This document shows positions 36,324-45,484 of a DNA stretch of 64,000 nt, piece after piece. Position 1 is the stretch's first letter. Every line of letters begins with the position of its first letter. A program made the position numbers and the translations under genes. Source of the DNA: Heyndrickxia sporothermodurans. GTDB taxonomy: Bacteria; Bacillota; Bacilli; Bacillales; Bacillaceae_C. The notes beneath the pieces are model-generated. The model worked only from the letters and a program-made list of their open reading frames with translations. It searched no databases and had not been told where the DNA came from. The stretch is from NCBI GenBank assembly GCA_018333075.1, contig BORH01000001.1:248001-312000 (forward strand). Direction: 5' to 3'.

Positions 36324-37211
36324 GTGCGAATTAATATGTCACCTACCGTTACCCGAAGAACATTTCTTAAAAAAACCATTGGGACGATTCTTTCCTTATT
36401 TGGAATTGGAAGTGGTGGATATGTTTATTCTAGATATATTGAACCTAAACGTTTAGAAATCAATACAATTAATATACACAATGAAAAAATCCCTACGAGC
36501 TTTAATGATTTTAAAATTATCCAATTTAGTGATACTCATATAGGATTCCAATATACAGTTGAACAATTGAAAAAACATGTACAATTGATTAATTCTTTAA
36601 TGCCGGACATGATTTTTTTCACTGGGGATTTACTTGATAAACCAAATCAATATACTGATTTCAAAAAAATCCCTCCAGTATTAAACCAATTAAACGCCCC
36701 GTTTGGGAAATTTGCTGTTTATGGGAACCATGATCACGGAGGAAATGGAACCGATCTTTACTCAAATGTAATGAAAAACTCTGGATTTACTGTTTTAAGA
36801 AACCAAATGGTTCCTATTCATCACTCAAATGGGGCTCTTTTTTATTTAACTGGAATTGATGATGTACAATTAGGGAAGCCAGATTTTCCAAAAACCTATA
36901 GAGATGTACCAAAAGCTGCTTTTAATATCCTTCTGTCACATGCTCCAGACATAGCAGACACTGCTTCACTTTATGGAGCTGATCTTCAACTAAGTGGCCA
37001 TAGTCATGGCGGTCAAGTGCAGATTCCTTTTTACGGTGCATTAATTACCCCACCATATGGTGAAAAATACCCTGAAGGCAAATATTTAATAGATTCTCAC
37101 CATTCTTTACAGTTGTATGTGAATAGAGGTTTAGGTACTACTAGGTTGCCGTTTAGATTTTTATCTGTACCAGAAATTACGATTATCAAATTAAAAGCAA
37201 TCGGAAAATAA
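36324..37211 (+). CDS. ykuE: Tat-exported metallophosphoesterase YkuE
   Basis: Calcineurin-like phosphoesterase, exported by the twin-arginine route and wall-associated in B. subtilis. ~291-295 residues. Tat signal TRRTFLKK with hydrophobic core TIGTILSLFGIGSGG. Metal motifs: FSDTHIGF (D-x-H), FTGDLLD (GD), YGNHDHGG (GNHD), LLSHAPD and SGHSHGGQ. The nominal start GTG at 36324 and the ATG at 36336 both lack a clear ribosome site; ATG 36336 (MSPTVTRRTF) gives a normal Tat signal length. Confidence 0.9.
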   Translation: MRINMSPTVTRRTFLKKTIGTILSLFGIGSGGYVYSRYIEPKRLEINTINIHNEKIPTSFNDFKIIQFSDTHIGFQYTVEQLKKHVQLINSLMPDMIFFTGDLLDKPNQYTDFKKIPPVLNQLNAPFGKFAVYGNHDHGGNGTDLYSNVMKNSGFTVLRNQMVPIHHSNGALFYLTGIDDVQLGKPDFPKTYRDVPKAAFNILLSHAPDIADTASLYGADLQLSGHSHGGQVQIPFYGALITPPYGEKYPEGKYLIDSHHSLQLYVNRGLGTTRLPFRFLSVPEITIIKLKAIGK

Positions 37212-37225
37212 CTCCGATTGCTTTT
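37193..37225. terminator. Terminator of ykuE
   Basis: AAAAGCAATCGG / CCGATTGCTTTT 12-bp stem; the ykuE stop codon lies in the loop. Confidence 0.85.
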
Positions 37226-37261
37226 CTACTTTACAAATTTCAGAATAAGAAATCAATTCAT

Positions 37262-39364
37262 TCATCCATAAAATACTTTCTTTTCTATTTCTTCAGCACT
37301 TACTGGCCGACTAAAATAATAGCCTTGAGCTTTTTGACATTGGGCAGAGACTAAAAACTGCACCTGATCCTTTTCTTCAACTCCTTCAGCAATTACTTCC
37401 ATTCCTAAATTATGTGCAAGATGAATAATTGTTTTTGTAATTGCTGCATCTTTTTCATTTACTTGAATTTCCCTTACAAAAGATTGATCAATCTTTAGAA
37501 TATCGATAGGAAATCTCTTTAAGTAGTTAAGTGATGAATAGCCTGTTCCGAAATCATCTACAGAAATAATGATTCCTAATTCCTTTAGACGATGTAACAT
37601 AGACAAAGCAGCTCTAGTATCCTCCATAGCCCCTTCGGTTATCTCTATTTCTAAAGCAGATGGCGGTAGTTCATTTCTCTTTAATGCGTTTTGAATAACA
37701 TCAGGCAAATTAATTTGGAAAAATTGTTTTGGAGAAATATTCACTGCTATCCTTATATCGTTATGCCCCTTTCTCCTCCACTCTGCAAGCTGAGCACATA
37801 CATTTTGGATGACCCATTCTCCAATGGGGATAATCAATCCTGTTTCCTCAGCCAATGGAATAAATTGTGAAGGAGGTACATTGCCAAATTTTCGATTTTG
37901 CCATCGCAGCAAAGCCTCAAATGTGGTAACATTTCCAGTTTGTAAATTAACCTGCGGCTGATAGTGCATAACAAATTCATTTAATTCAATCGCCTTTCTC
38001 AAATGTGCTTCCATTAAAATATAATTTGGAAAAGCATCATTCATATCAGGTCGATAAAAACGAAAATGCCCTTTTCCTTTTTCCTTCACCTGAAGGAGAG
38101 CACCATCGGCATTTTTTATCAATGTTTCTGAATCTTGACCATCTGCTGGAAATAGACTAATCCCAATAGATGGAGTAACATAATAGTCCTGTCCATTAAT
38201 AATAAATGGAATATTAAACAATGCTAAGATGTATTGAGAAAAACGATTAACTTCTTTCTTTTCATGTTCAGGCAATAATATGACAAACTCATCACCGCCT
38301 AATCGATACACACGATAATTTGTCTTTTTAATGGAGCCTAATCTTTCTGCCGTTTGTTTTAATAAATCATCTCCAGCTTGATGACCGAGTGTATCATTGA
38401 AATATTTAAAACGATCAATATCCATATATAACAATGCAAACTCACGCTTTTTTATCTTAGAATTAACAATCTCTGTTTGCAAATGTTCGATAAGAGCTCG
38501 GCGATTCCATAAACCAGTTAAATGATCATGCATTTCCATAAAATTCATTTTTTCATTATTCTCACACTGCTCGGTTAAATCTCTCATTATTATATATATA
38601 CCGACTATTTTTCCATTTACGACAATCGGTACTGTTTTTAATTGTACGTTAATTTTCCGATCATCTTTACCAATAAATGTACAATCAGTTGTTTCTTTAG
38701 GTCCATCAAGTAAAGTATGCGTCATCACTTCATAGATCTCTGAAACACTTTTTTTGTCAACAAAATCATAAATCGAGCGATGCAATAATTCATTTTCCGA
38801 TAACCCAAACATCTTTTGACTTGCTGGATTTGCATTTAATATTCTACCTTTTTCATTAATAGAAAAAATAGCATCCAAATTATGAATAATGAGAGATTGG
38901 TATATTTCTTTACTTTCAATTAACTGTTTCTTTTCAAAAGCAGCAAAAGTAACATCTCTTGTTAAGGAAACAATGTAAGTAATTACATCGTTTTCATTTC
39001 TAATTCCATTTAAAGTAGATTCAAAAATACGTTTTTCACCTTTTTTATTTTCTATTTCATCCGTATATACAACAGTGTCCATTGTTTGAATTACTTTTTT
39101 GTAATATCGACTAAGGTGTTTTACCTTTTCATCAGATAAAACCTCTGATAGTAATTTCCCCATATCTTCTTGTCGAAGATTGGCATATTCCAATCCTTTT
39201 TCATTTGCAAAGATATAACGGAAATTTGCCCCCTTTTCAACTTTCATTATGAAGATCATGTCAGAAAGCTGTGTAAAAAATATATCTTTAATCATTTTTT
39301 CTTCATATTGACTTTCAGGATGTTTCATATCTTCTACCTTTTGTCTATTATTCATCTGATTCAT
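37262..39364 (-). CDS. PAS-PAS-GGDEF-EAL cyclic-di-GMP turnover protein
   Basis: 700 residues, soluble: PAS ~25-140, PAS ~148-265 (SINEKGRILNANPASQKMFG), GGDEF ~275-430, EAL ~445-695. The diguanylate cyclase active site is intact (YRLGGDEFVILLPE), as are the phosphodiesterase motifs (FEALLRW, VNISPKQF, EITEGAMED, VDDFGTGYSSL, KIDQSFV, EGVEE), so both activities are possible. No membrane segment, so PAS domains likely sense an internal signal. It sits where B. subtilis has the EAL protein YkuI in the same neighbourhood, but is a different architecture. Confidence 0.92.
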   Translation of the reverse strand: MNQMNNRQKVEDMKHPESQYEEKMIKDIFFTQLSDMIFIMKVEKGANFRYIFANEKGLEYANLRQEDMGKLLSEVLSDEKVKHLSRYYKKVIQTMDTVVYTDEIENKKGEKRIFESTLNGIRNENDVITYIVSLTRDVTFAAFEKKQLIESKEIYQSLIIHNLDAIFSINEKGRILNANPASQKMFGLSENELLHRSIYDFVDKKSVSEIYEVMTHTLLDGPKETTDCTFIGKDDRKINVQLKTVPIVVNGKIVGIYIIMRDLTEQCENNEKMNFMEMHDHLTGLWNRRALIEHLQTEIVNSKIKKREFALLYMDIDRFKYFNDTLGHQAGDDLLKQTAERLGSIKKTNYRVYRLGGDEFVILLPEHEKKEVNRFSQYILALFNIPFIINGQDYYVTPSIGISLFPADGQDSETLIKNADGALLQVKEKGKGHFRFYRPDMNDAFPNYILMEAHLRKAIELNEFVMHYQPQVNLQTGNVTTFEALLRWQNRKFGNVPPSQFIPLAEETGLIIPIGEWVIQNVCAQLAEWRRKGHNDIRIAVNISPKQFFQINLPDVIQNALKRNELPPSALEIEITEGAMEDTRAALSMLHRLKELGIIISVDDFGTGYSSLNYLKRFPIDILKIDQSFVREIQVNEKDAAITKTIIHLAHNLGMEVIAEGVEEKDQVQFLVSAQCQKAQGYYFSRPVSAEEIEKKVFYG

Positions 39365-39562
39365 ACTCTCATCCTTTTTTACCCCTGTTATTCCATCAAT
39401 CCAAAAAAAATGTTATATTTTCTCTATTTATGTCTATTTTACAAGGAAAAACGGGAAAAGAATAGAATCAAATGAAAAATAATTCCTCTATTTACTAAAA
39501 CTTAGTAAATTCCAAAGATTTTTTAGCGTTAATAGTCTATTACTAATAACTAAATAAAATCG

Positions 39563-42500
39563 CTATTTAGTAGAAATAAATGGCCACCAGTTTCCTTTAC
39601 CAAGCGACCTAACCATAACAGGAACAAATAAAGGTAGAATAATAAACGCATAAAATAACAAACCAGATAATACAATTGTCGCAATTTGTAACAATGACAT
39701 TACACCTGAAGGAAGCATAGCAGCAAATGTTCCAGCTAAAATTATAGCTGCAGAGATGATTACCGTGCCCATATTCTTCATTGAAAGCAGCAACCCCTCC
39801 CTAACATCTAGATGACGATATTCAGTAAAGCGATCCATTAAGAAAATTGAATAATCAACTCCAAGTGCCATAATAATCACAAATCCAAAAAATGGGACTG
39901 CCCAACTAATTCCTGAATAACCTAAAATATTAACAAATATAAGCTCTGTTATTGAGATTGAAGAATAAAAGGTCAACAATAACGAAGCAATAATATAAAT
40001 TGGCATAACAAGTGATCGTAATAAGATAACTAATATAACAGCGATCCCACCAATCATAAACATGACTGTTCTGTTATAATCCGCATTTGACATATTCTGC
40101 AAATCGTGATTCATGCTCGTTATTCCCGAAATTCCTATATGAGCATTTTCAAGCTTTGTTCCTTTTATTGAAGATTTTAATGTGTTTTCAATTTCATCGA
40201 TCTTCTTTATTGCTTTATTTGAATATGGATTTTCGTCCAAAATTAAATCTATCGTTGTTACTTTTCCATCTTCCGATACATATACATCTAACACTTTCTG
40301 AAAATCCTTATTTTCCATCAAATCATCAGGAACATAAATTCCGGATTGCTGCATTGATGTTTCACCAGACATTTTATTTAGAAATGCATTGGCATCATTA
40401 ATACCCGTTTCAATTTGACTTAGTCCCTCTGCACTTTGAGATAAACCATTTGATAGCTGACTCATTTGACCATTTAAAGGACTAAAACCATTTTGAAGCT
40501 GGCTTTGGCCATCAGCAATTTGCTTTAGACCATTTGAAAATTCCGGAAGTTTTTGGACTACTTGATTTTGACCATTGGCAAGTTGTACTATGCCGCCTTC
40601 AATCTGATTTAAACCTGAAATAATTGGATCAAAACCTGCTGAAAATTGAGTCAGCCCTTTTTTAATACTTCCTAATCCATTATTAGCAGCCGAAAATCCT
40701 TTATTAATTGATGTAAAAGTTGTATGAAGTTTTTTCATACCTGGCAAATCACTTTTCAACTTTTCCGCAATTCCTTGTACAGTTAATTTTATATTGTTAT
40801 AGGCACCATTTGCTAGAATATCTGGCTTTTCTTTTTCAAGTGCAACAAAACTGCTATTTAAATTTGCCAAATTTTGTTGAATCGCTACTAAACCATTATA
40901 GATATTCACATAATTCGAAGCGACACTTTCTAATCCATTTTGCATCGTTTCATAGTTTTTCAGGAGCTCTTCTGTCCCTTTTTTTAAATTAATTGCTTGT
41001 TTTTTCGCTTCTTTTATTCCCGTTTTTAGATCTCCGACACCTTTTCCACTTTTACGCATATTTGACTCAATTTGTGATAAAGCATTCTGTAAACTTCCTA
41101 TACCAGATTGAAGTTCATTTGTTCCGTTTTGCAATGCACTTATGCCATCTGTTGCTTCTTTTAGTTTTGGTGTAGATTCAGATAATGATTTAGCTGCATC
41201 ATTTAAACCGTCTTTAATCGTACCGATTCCTTTATTCCCTTTATCTAAACCATCACTTACTGTATTTACTTGATTTTTTACGTAAAGCTCGTTCATCATA
41301 TCCCCTACAGGTCTTGTTGCACTACGTACCTTTTCAATGTCTTTTACATGAGATAAATCACTGCTAATTTTCTCAATTAAACCTAAGTATTCCTTTGAAT
41401 TTAGGGATTCATCATTTTCGATAACTACCTTTACAGGCATGATCTCACCTGGTCCAAAGCTTTCTGACACTAAATTAAATGCTTTAACAGATTCATATTC
41501 TTCACCAATTTCATCAAGTGAATTAAAGGATAGATTGCCATTATATGAGATTAATAAAGGTACTGTAAATATAGCAACTATACATAATGCGATTAGCGGG
41601 CGACTTATTGATAAATTCCCCATCCATCCCCAAAGCCTACTTTGTGAATGAGAAATATCTCCCTTAATAGGCCAAAACAATTTATTTTTTAAGGTAGCCA
41701 TAAAAAATGGGACAATTGTAAGTAATGAGAGAAGTAATATTACAACCCCAATTGCAACCGCTGATGCTGATTGATAAAGCTTAAAGCTAGCAAAGCCAAT
41801 TGATGCAAAGCCAATCATTACAGCTAGCCCACTAAAAATGACTGTTTTTCCTGCACTTTTATATGTAGCTAATATGGCACTTATTGTATCATTACCATGT
41901 GAAAGTTCTTCTTTATAGCGACTTAGAAGTAAAATACAATAATCTGTACCAATTCCAAAAAGAACTGCTACTAAAAATATTTGAGTAAAATTGGACAGTG
42001 GAAAATTCAAATGATCAACTAAAAATGCAACAATCGATTGACTAATCAAATATGTCATTCCAACTGTTATTAGTGGAATAATTGGAGCAACTACTGAGCG
42101 AAAAACTAAAATAAGTACAAGTAAAATAAATACCACTGTAATTATTTCCGTTTTCTTCAGTCCATTTTGTGAGCTAATAACAACATCCTCATTAATCAAT
42201 CCATTCCCTGTCATCATTGTTTCAACATTTGGTGTTTTAATCGCTTTCTCTAGGTTATTACGAACATCCTTAACTTCTTTATTTCTCATATTTATATCTA
42301 ATAAGGCAAGAATCGTTTTACCATCTTTTGATACAAGCTGATTTTCCAAGTCCTTTTGTTCAAAATGAGTTGTTATTTCGTTAATACTTAATTTATTATT
42401 ATTTCGTTTTAATTCGTTTAATGTAATCTCTATTTGATGAATTTGTTCATTAGACAATTTATTTTTGTCATGAAAAACAACAATAAAGGTTTCCGTATGT

Positions 42501-42685
42501 GAATGGTCAGAAGAATGTTTTTTCATAATCTCATCTGCCAATGTTGATGGGTAGCCTTCAGGTACAGCTATTTGGCCCTTCTCACGTACAAGCTGTTCCA
42601 TTCCTGGTGCACTCCAAACAAGAATAATGGCTGCTACAATCCACAATGCTAATATGAACCATCGAAATTTGACAATTTTTTTCAT
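39563..42685 (-). CDS. MMPL-family (RND-type) membrane exporter with long repeat-bearing extracellular domain
   Basis: 1040 residues. One N-terminal helix, extracellular domain 1 (~30-170), a helix bundle ~175-370, a very long second extracellular domain (~375-835), and a C-terminal bundle ~840-1030. RND-type proton-relay Asp-rich stretches FGIGTDYCILLLSRYKEEL and ALGVDYSIFLMDRFTEY mark the two MMPL halves. Residues ~500-770 hold many L/I-x-x-G repeats spaced about seven (e.g. GLNQIEGGIVQLANG), predicted coiled rods as in YhgE/YdfJ-type proteins. Start overlaps the marR stop by four bases: MarR-controlled operon. Substrate unknown; lipid or drug export likely. Confidence 0.88.
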   Translation of the reverse strand: MKKIVKFRWFILALWIVAAIILVWSAPGMEQLVREKGQIAVPEGYPSTLADEIMKKHSSDHSHTETFIVVFHDKNKLSNEQIHQIEITLNELKRNNNKLSINEITTHFEQKDLENQLVSKDGKTILALLDINMRNKEVKDVRNNLEKAIKTPNVETMMTGNGLINEDVVISSQNGLKKTEIITVVFILLVLILVFRSVVAPIIPLITVGMTYLISQSIVAFLVDHLNFPLSNFTQIFLVAVLFGIGTDYCILLLSRYKEELSHGNDTISAILATYKSAGKTVIFSGLAVMIGFASIGFASFKLYQSASAVAIGVVILLLSLLTIVPFFMATLKNKLFWPIKGDISHSQSRLWGWMGNLSISRPLIALCIVAIFTVPLLISYNGNLSFNSLDEIGEEYESVKAFNLVSESFGPGEIMPVKVVIENDESLNSKEYLGLIEKISSDLSHVKDIEKVRSATRPVGDMMNELYVKNQVNTVSDGLDKGNKGIGTIKDGLNDAAKSLSESTPKLKEATDGISALQNGTNELQSGIGSLQNALSQIESNMRKSGKGVGDLKTGIKEAKKQAINLKKGTEELLKNYETMQNGLESVASNYVNIYNGLVAIQQNLANLNSSFVALEKEKPDILANGAYNNIKLTVQGIAEKLKSDLPGMKKLHTTFTSINKGFSAANNGLGSIKKGLTQFSAGFDPIISGLNQIEGGIVQLANGQNQVVQKLPEFSNGLKQIADGQSQLQNGFSPLNGQMSQLSNGLSQSAEGLSQIETGINDANAFLNKMSGETSMQQSGIYVPDDLMENKDFQKVLDVYVSEDGKVTTIDLILDENPYSNKAIKKIDEIENTLKSSIKGTKLENAHIGISGITSMNHDLQNMSNADYNRTVMFMIGGIAVILVILLRSLVMPIYIIASLLLTFYSSISITELIFVNILGYSGISWAVPFFGFVIIMALGVDYSIFLMDRFTEYRHLDVREGLLLSMKNMGTVIISAAIILAGTFAAMLPSGVMSLLQIATIVLSGLLFYAFIILPLFVPVMVRSLGKGNWWPFISTK

Positions 42686-43140
42686 ATTCCAGGCTTCTCC
42701 TTATGATTTTGTATAATTAGTATTATTTTTTCATATAGATTTATAAAGGCTTCAAAATCTTCATGATCTAATTCTTTTAAATAATTTGAAACAAAATTTT
42801 CAATTTTTGCTTCTCCCTCTTCATATAACTCTTTTCCTGTGGCTGTTAAATGTAAATCTATATTTCTGCGATCCTCCTGATCCCTTTCACGATAAATAAA
42901 TCCTTTATTTTCAAGTTTTTCAACCTTTACAGTAATTGCGCTTTTATTGACTCCGAGCTCCTCCGCTAATTCTGAAGCCCTTAAAGAAGATCGTTCATAA
43001 AGCTTCCTCAAAATAGCAAATTGTTCAATAGACAAATCGTTTAACACCTGTTCAGACATAATCGTTGATATTCTTTTTGTTGCAAATAAATAAACATCTT
43101 CATAACGCTTTATTAATAACTTTATTTTTTGCTTATCCAA
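42682..43140 (-). CDS. MarR-family repressor of the MMPL exporter
   Basis: 152 residues, winged helix-turn-helix ~30-120 (LSIEQFAILRKLYERSSLRASELAEELGVNKSAITVKVEKLENKGFIYRERDQEDRRNIDLHLT) with the MarR wing DRRNIDL. Start TTG at 43140 with AGGGGG upstream. It overlaps the exporter gene by four bases. The promoter carries two palindromes at the start site and ribosome site, implying autorepression relieved by a ligand that the exporter may remove. Confidence 0.88.
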   Translation of the reverse strand: MDKQKIKLLIKRYEDVYLFATKRISTIMSEQVLNDLSIEQFAILRKLYERSSLRASELAEELGVNKSAITVKVEKLENKGFIYRERDQEDRRNIDLHLTATGKELYEEGEAKIENFVSNYLKELDHEDFEAFINLYEKIILIIQNHKEKPGI

Positions 43141-43143
43141 TTT

Positions 43144-43160
43144 AGTTTACCCCCTAAACT
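43144..43160. promoter_or_regulatory. Palindrome at the marR ribosome site
   Basis: AGTTTACCCCCTAAACT: perfect 6-bp arms, 5-base spacer, covering the Shine-Dalgarno of marR. Confidence 0.55.
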
Positions 43161-43175
43161 GTTGATACCATTAAC
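43161..43175. promoter_or_regulatory. Dyad at the marR transcription start
   Basis: GTTGATACCATTAAC: 6-bp arms with one mismatch, spanning the -10 edge and the probable +1; adjacent to the palindrome at 43144-43160. Confidence 0.5.
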
Positions 43176-43202
43176 TATATGCAAGGAATAACTAGCTGTC
43201 AA
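43174..43202 (-). promoter_or_regulatory. Sigma-A promoter of marR-mmpL
   Basis: Minus strand TTGACA (perfect), 17-base spacer, TATAGT. Confidence 0.85.
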
Positions 43203-43258
43203 TTCCTATTCAACCTTTTTCATTTTTGAATATTGGGAATTTTTAATTTTAGACATAC

Positions 43259-43287
43259 TTTGCAATACATAACATTAGTAGTATAAT
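43259..43287 (+). promoter_or_regulatory. Sigma-A promoter of ykyB
   Basis: TTTGCA, 17-base spacer, TATAAT, ending 40 bases before the ykyB start. Confidence 0.7.
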
Positions 43288-43327
43288 GGAAATAATCTTT
43301 TAAAAATATATGGAAGGAGATCTTTGT

Positions 43328-43792
43328 TTGAAATCCCATTTTTCCACTTCATTTCAACCTACAGCTTTGAACCTCTCTCAAGCGATTTTTACAGTTAACC
43401 GTCATGCGAAGACTGCAATAAATCCAAAGTATTTATACAAATTGAAAAAAGCTTCAATTGAAAAAATGCTTGTAGAGGGGAAAGCTATCAAAGTAGGACT
43501 TCATTTTTCTGAAAATCCAAAATTTAGTAAGCAGCAATCAGATGTACTTGTCCAATGTGGAGAATATTCTTTCCATATTCCACCTTCAAAACAAGACTTC
43601 GAAGCACTTCCACATCTAGGGAAACTTGATCATTCATCAAAAAATCCAAAATGTCGAATGCCATTAAATCAAGCAAAGCAATTGCTAGAAAATTATACTG
43701 GAATTCATGAAGTTCAGAATAACAACTATCCACATAATCGGTCACCCAAAACAACAAAACCGATATTTAAAAAACTTGGAGATAGCTACTAA
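43328..43792 (+). CDS. ykyB: Conserved protein YkyB
   Basis: 154 residues, the same length as B. subtilis YkyB, of unknown function. Characteristic stretches: LSQAIFTVNRHAKTAINPKYLYKLKKASIEKML, KVGLHFSENPKFSKQQSDVLV, HIPPSKQDFEALPHLGKLD, and the end KPIFKKLGDSY. The TTG start at 43328 is set by GGAAGGAG eight bases upstream; an earlier in-frame ATG lies within that site. Conserved next to cheV and patA. Confidence 0.9.
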   Translation: MKSHFSTSFQPTALNLSQAIFTVNRHAKTAINPKYLYKLKKASIEKMLVEGKAIKVGLHFSENPKFSKQQSDVLVQCGEYSFHIPPSKQDFEALPHLGKLDHSSKNPKCRMPLNQAKQLLENYTGIHEVQNNNYPHNRSPKTTKPIFKKLGDSY

Positions 43793-43832
43793 ATATTCTA
43801 TTCTGTATAGATCGATAAATATTACAATGAAT

Positions 43833-43865
43833 AAAAATGGACTCTTAGTCTAGAGTCCATTTTTT
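43833..43865. terminator. Bidirectional terminator between ykyB and cheV
   Basis: AAAAATGGACTCT / AGAGTCCATTTTT 13-bp stem, 6-base loop. Confidence 0.88.
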
Positions 43866-43888
43866 CATTCTATGCTTTTTTTGCCGAA

Positions 43889-44794
43889 TTAAATAATATG
43901 TTGATCAATTTTTAGTATGAGCTCATTAATTTCAGGCTTGCTTACTTGATCATTTGCTCCTACTATTTCACCTTTATGTCTTAAACTATCCGTAATTAAT
44001 GATGAGAAGATAAGTACAGGTAATTGCGATAACTGTTCATGTTCTTTAATTTTTTTTGTTAAATGATGACCATCCATTTGAGGCATTTCGATATCAGTGA
44101 TGACGAGCTGAACTTCACTAGTAATATTTTTTCCTTCAGCAATTATAGATTCTAAATAATCAAATGCATCTTTTCCATTTTCAAAAAACTCTACATTCTC
44201 ATATCCTGCTTCAAATAACGTATCGTTAATAAGTTTTCTTAATAAAGCTGAGTCTTCTGCAACAAGAATTTTCTTGGATGACCGTTCTCTTGCCCCTAGC
44301 TTTTGAATATTACTTTTATTTATTCCTATTTCAGGATTTATTTCAGTAATAATCCGTTCAAAATCTAACATTAAAATCATATGTTCATTTCTTTTTATAA
44401 CACCAATAATTTGAGCTGTATCCCCAGAATACATTTCAGAAGGCTTTTCTATTTGATCCCATGATATTCTATGGATTTGCGTAACATTATGTACGTGAAA
44501 AACAACCTTCTGCTTATTAAATTCTGTAACAATATATTTCTCACTTGATTCATTACCCGAATCTCCAAGCTGTAATACCTTCTGTAAATCTACAACAGGT
44601 AAAACTTCTCCTCTCAATTGTATAATTCCTTTAATAAAAGGGTGGGCATGAGGAATATATGTGACAGGAAGTGGCTGCAAAATTTCTTTAACCTTTATTA
44701 CATTTATCCCAAAACTACTATTTTGGATATTAAATTCGATGATTTCTAATTCATTTGTTCCACTATCAAGCAATATTCCATTTGTACTTTCCAT
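43889..44794 (-). CDS. cheV: Chemotaxis coupling/adaptation protein CheV
   Basis: CheW-like coupling domain (~15-155) fused to a receiver domain (~172-300) with phosphoacceptor D234 in VITDIEMPQMDG, acidic pocket EDS (180-182), and lysine in VSKPEINEL. Couples chemoreceptors to CheA and adjusts adaptation. 301 residues, family length. Implies a motile, chemotactic organism. Position beside ykyB and patA as in B. subtilis. Confidence 0.95.
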   Translation of the reverse strand: MESTNGILLDSGTNELEIIEFNIQNSSFGINVIKVKEILQPLPVTYIPHAHPFIKGIIQLRGEVLPVVDLQKVLQLGDSGNESSEKYIVTEFNKQKVVFHVHNVTQIHRISWDQIEKPSEMYSGDTAQIIGVIKRNEHMILMLDFERIITEINPEIGINKSNIQKLGARERSSKKILVAEDSALLRKLINDTLFEAGYENVEFFENGKDAFDYLESIIAEGKNITSEVQLVITDIEMPQMDGHHLTKKIKEHEQLSQLPVLIFSSLITDSLRHKGEIVGANDQVSKPEINELILKIDQHII

Positions 44795-44832
44795 TGTTTA
44801 CTTCCTTTCATAATAACTTTATGATGGAGCTA

Positions 44833-45333
44833 CTATTTTGATTTAATCACATATGTTCCTGCAATCATATCATGCAATGCCTGCTTCTTTTCAGTAAACG
44901 CAGCCATAATATAACCAATATAAAGAATACCTGATAATATCATAGCAAAATACCTGCCTACACCACGCCAAAAAGAAATCCTTTCTCCTTCAAGATCGAT
45001 TACTTTAAGTCCTAATAGATGTTTCCCAGGTGTTGCTTGCAGTTTAGAAGCATGAAATCCAGCAAAATAAGCGACAGAAGATATAATTAAAACAATGATG
45101 ATAATAAACCAGCATAGTAGAAAAGCAAAAAACTCTGCACCAGATATCTCTGCATAAACATTTGAATCGACTATCAATTCGAATGTTCCTGTACTACCCA
45201 TTAATATAAAAATAATAAAAATAGAGAAAATAGTCATAGGAATCCCGACTATTAGAATATCTATAAAATATGCTACAAATCTGATCCAAAATCCTGCATA
45301 CTCTCTTTCATGATGTTTGATATTTTCAGTCAT
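44833..45333 (-). CDS. RDD-family membrane protein
   Basis: 166 residues, about four membrane segments. The RDD signature is seen as REYAGFWIRFVAYFIDILIVGIP (Arg-Asp) at the N terminus and KLQATPGKHLLGLKVID in the middle. RDD proteins are of largely unknown function, some linked to ion homeostasis. It lies 38 bases upstream of cheV on the same strand and may be cotranscribed; it is an insertion relative to the B. subtilis order. Confidence 0.85.
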   Translation of the reverse strand: MTENIKHHEREYAGFWIRFVAYFIDILIVGIPMTIFSIFIIFILMGSTGTFELIVDSNVYAEISGAEFFAFLLCWFIIIIVLIISSVAYFAGFHASKLQATPGKHLLGLKVIDLEGERISFWRGVGRYFAMILSGILYIGYIMAAFTEKKQALHDMIAGTYVIKSK

Positions 45334-45484
45334 TAGAAATATGCCTCCTCAAAGAACTTACCTAATTTAATTAGATAATTCCCCTAGTAGAAAATCATCT
45401 AATTTAATTTTCTCTTATTCTATCATGAACACAAGAAGGAGTCATGATAAAATATATATGAGAAATTGAAAAAGGGTGAAGATA

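Noticed and set aside
40350-41310. DNA-level tandem repeats in the MMPL gene
   Set aside because: Repetition is at the amino-acid heptad level only; nucleotide units are too divergent for a recent tandem repeat.
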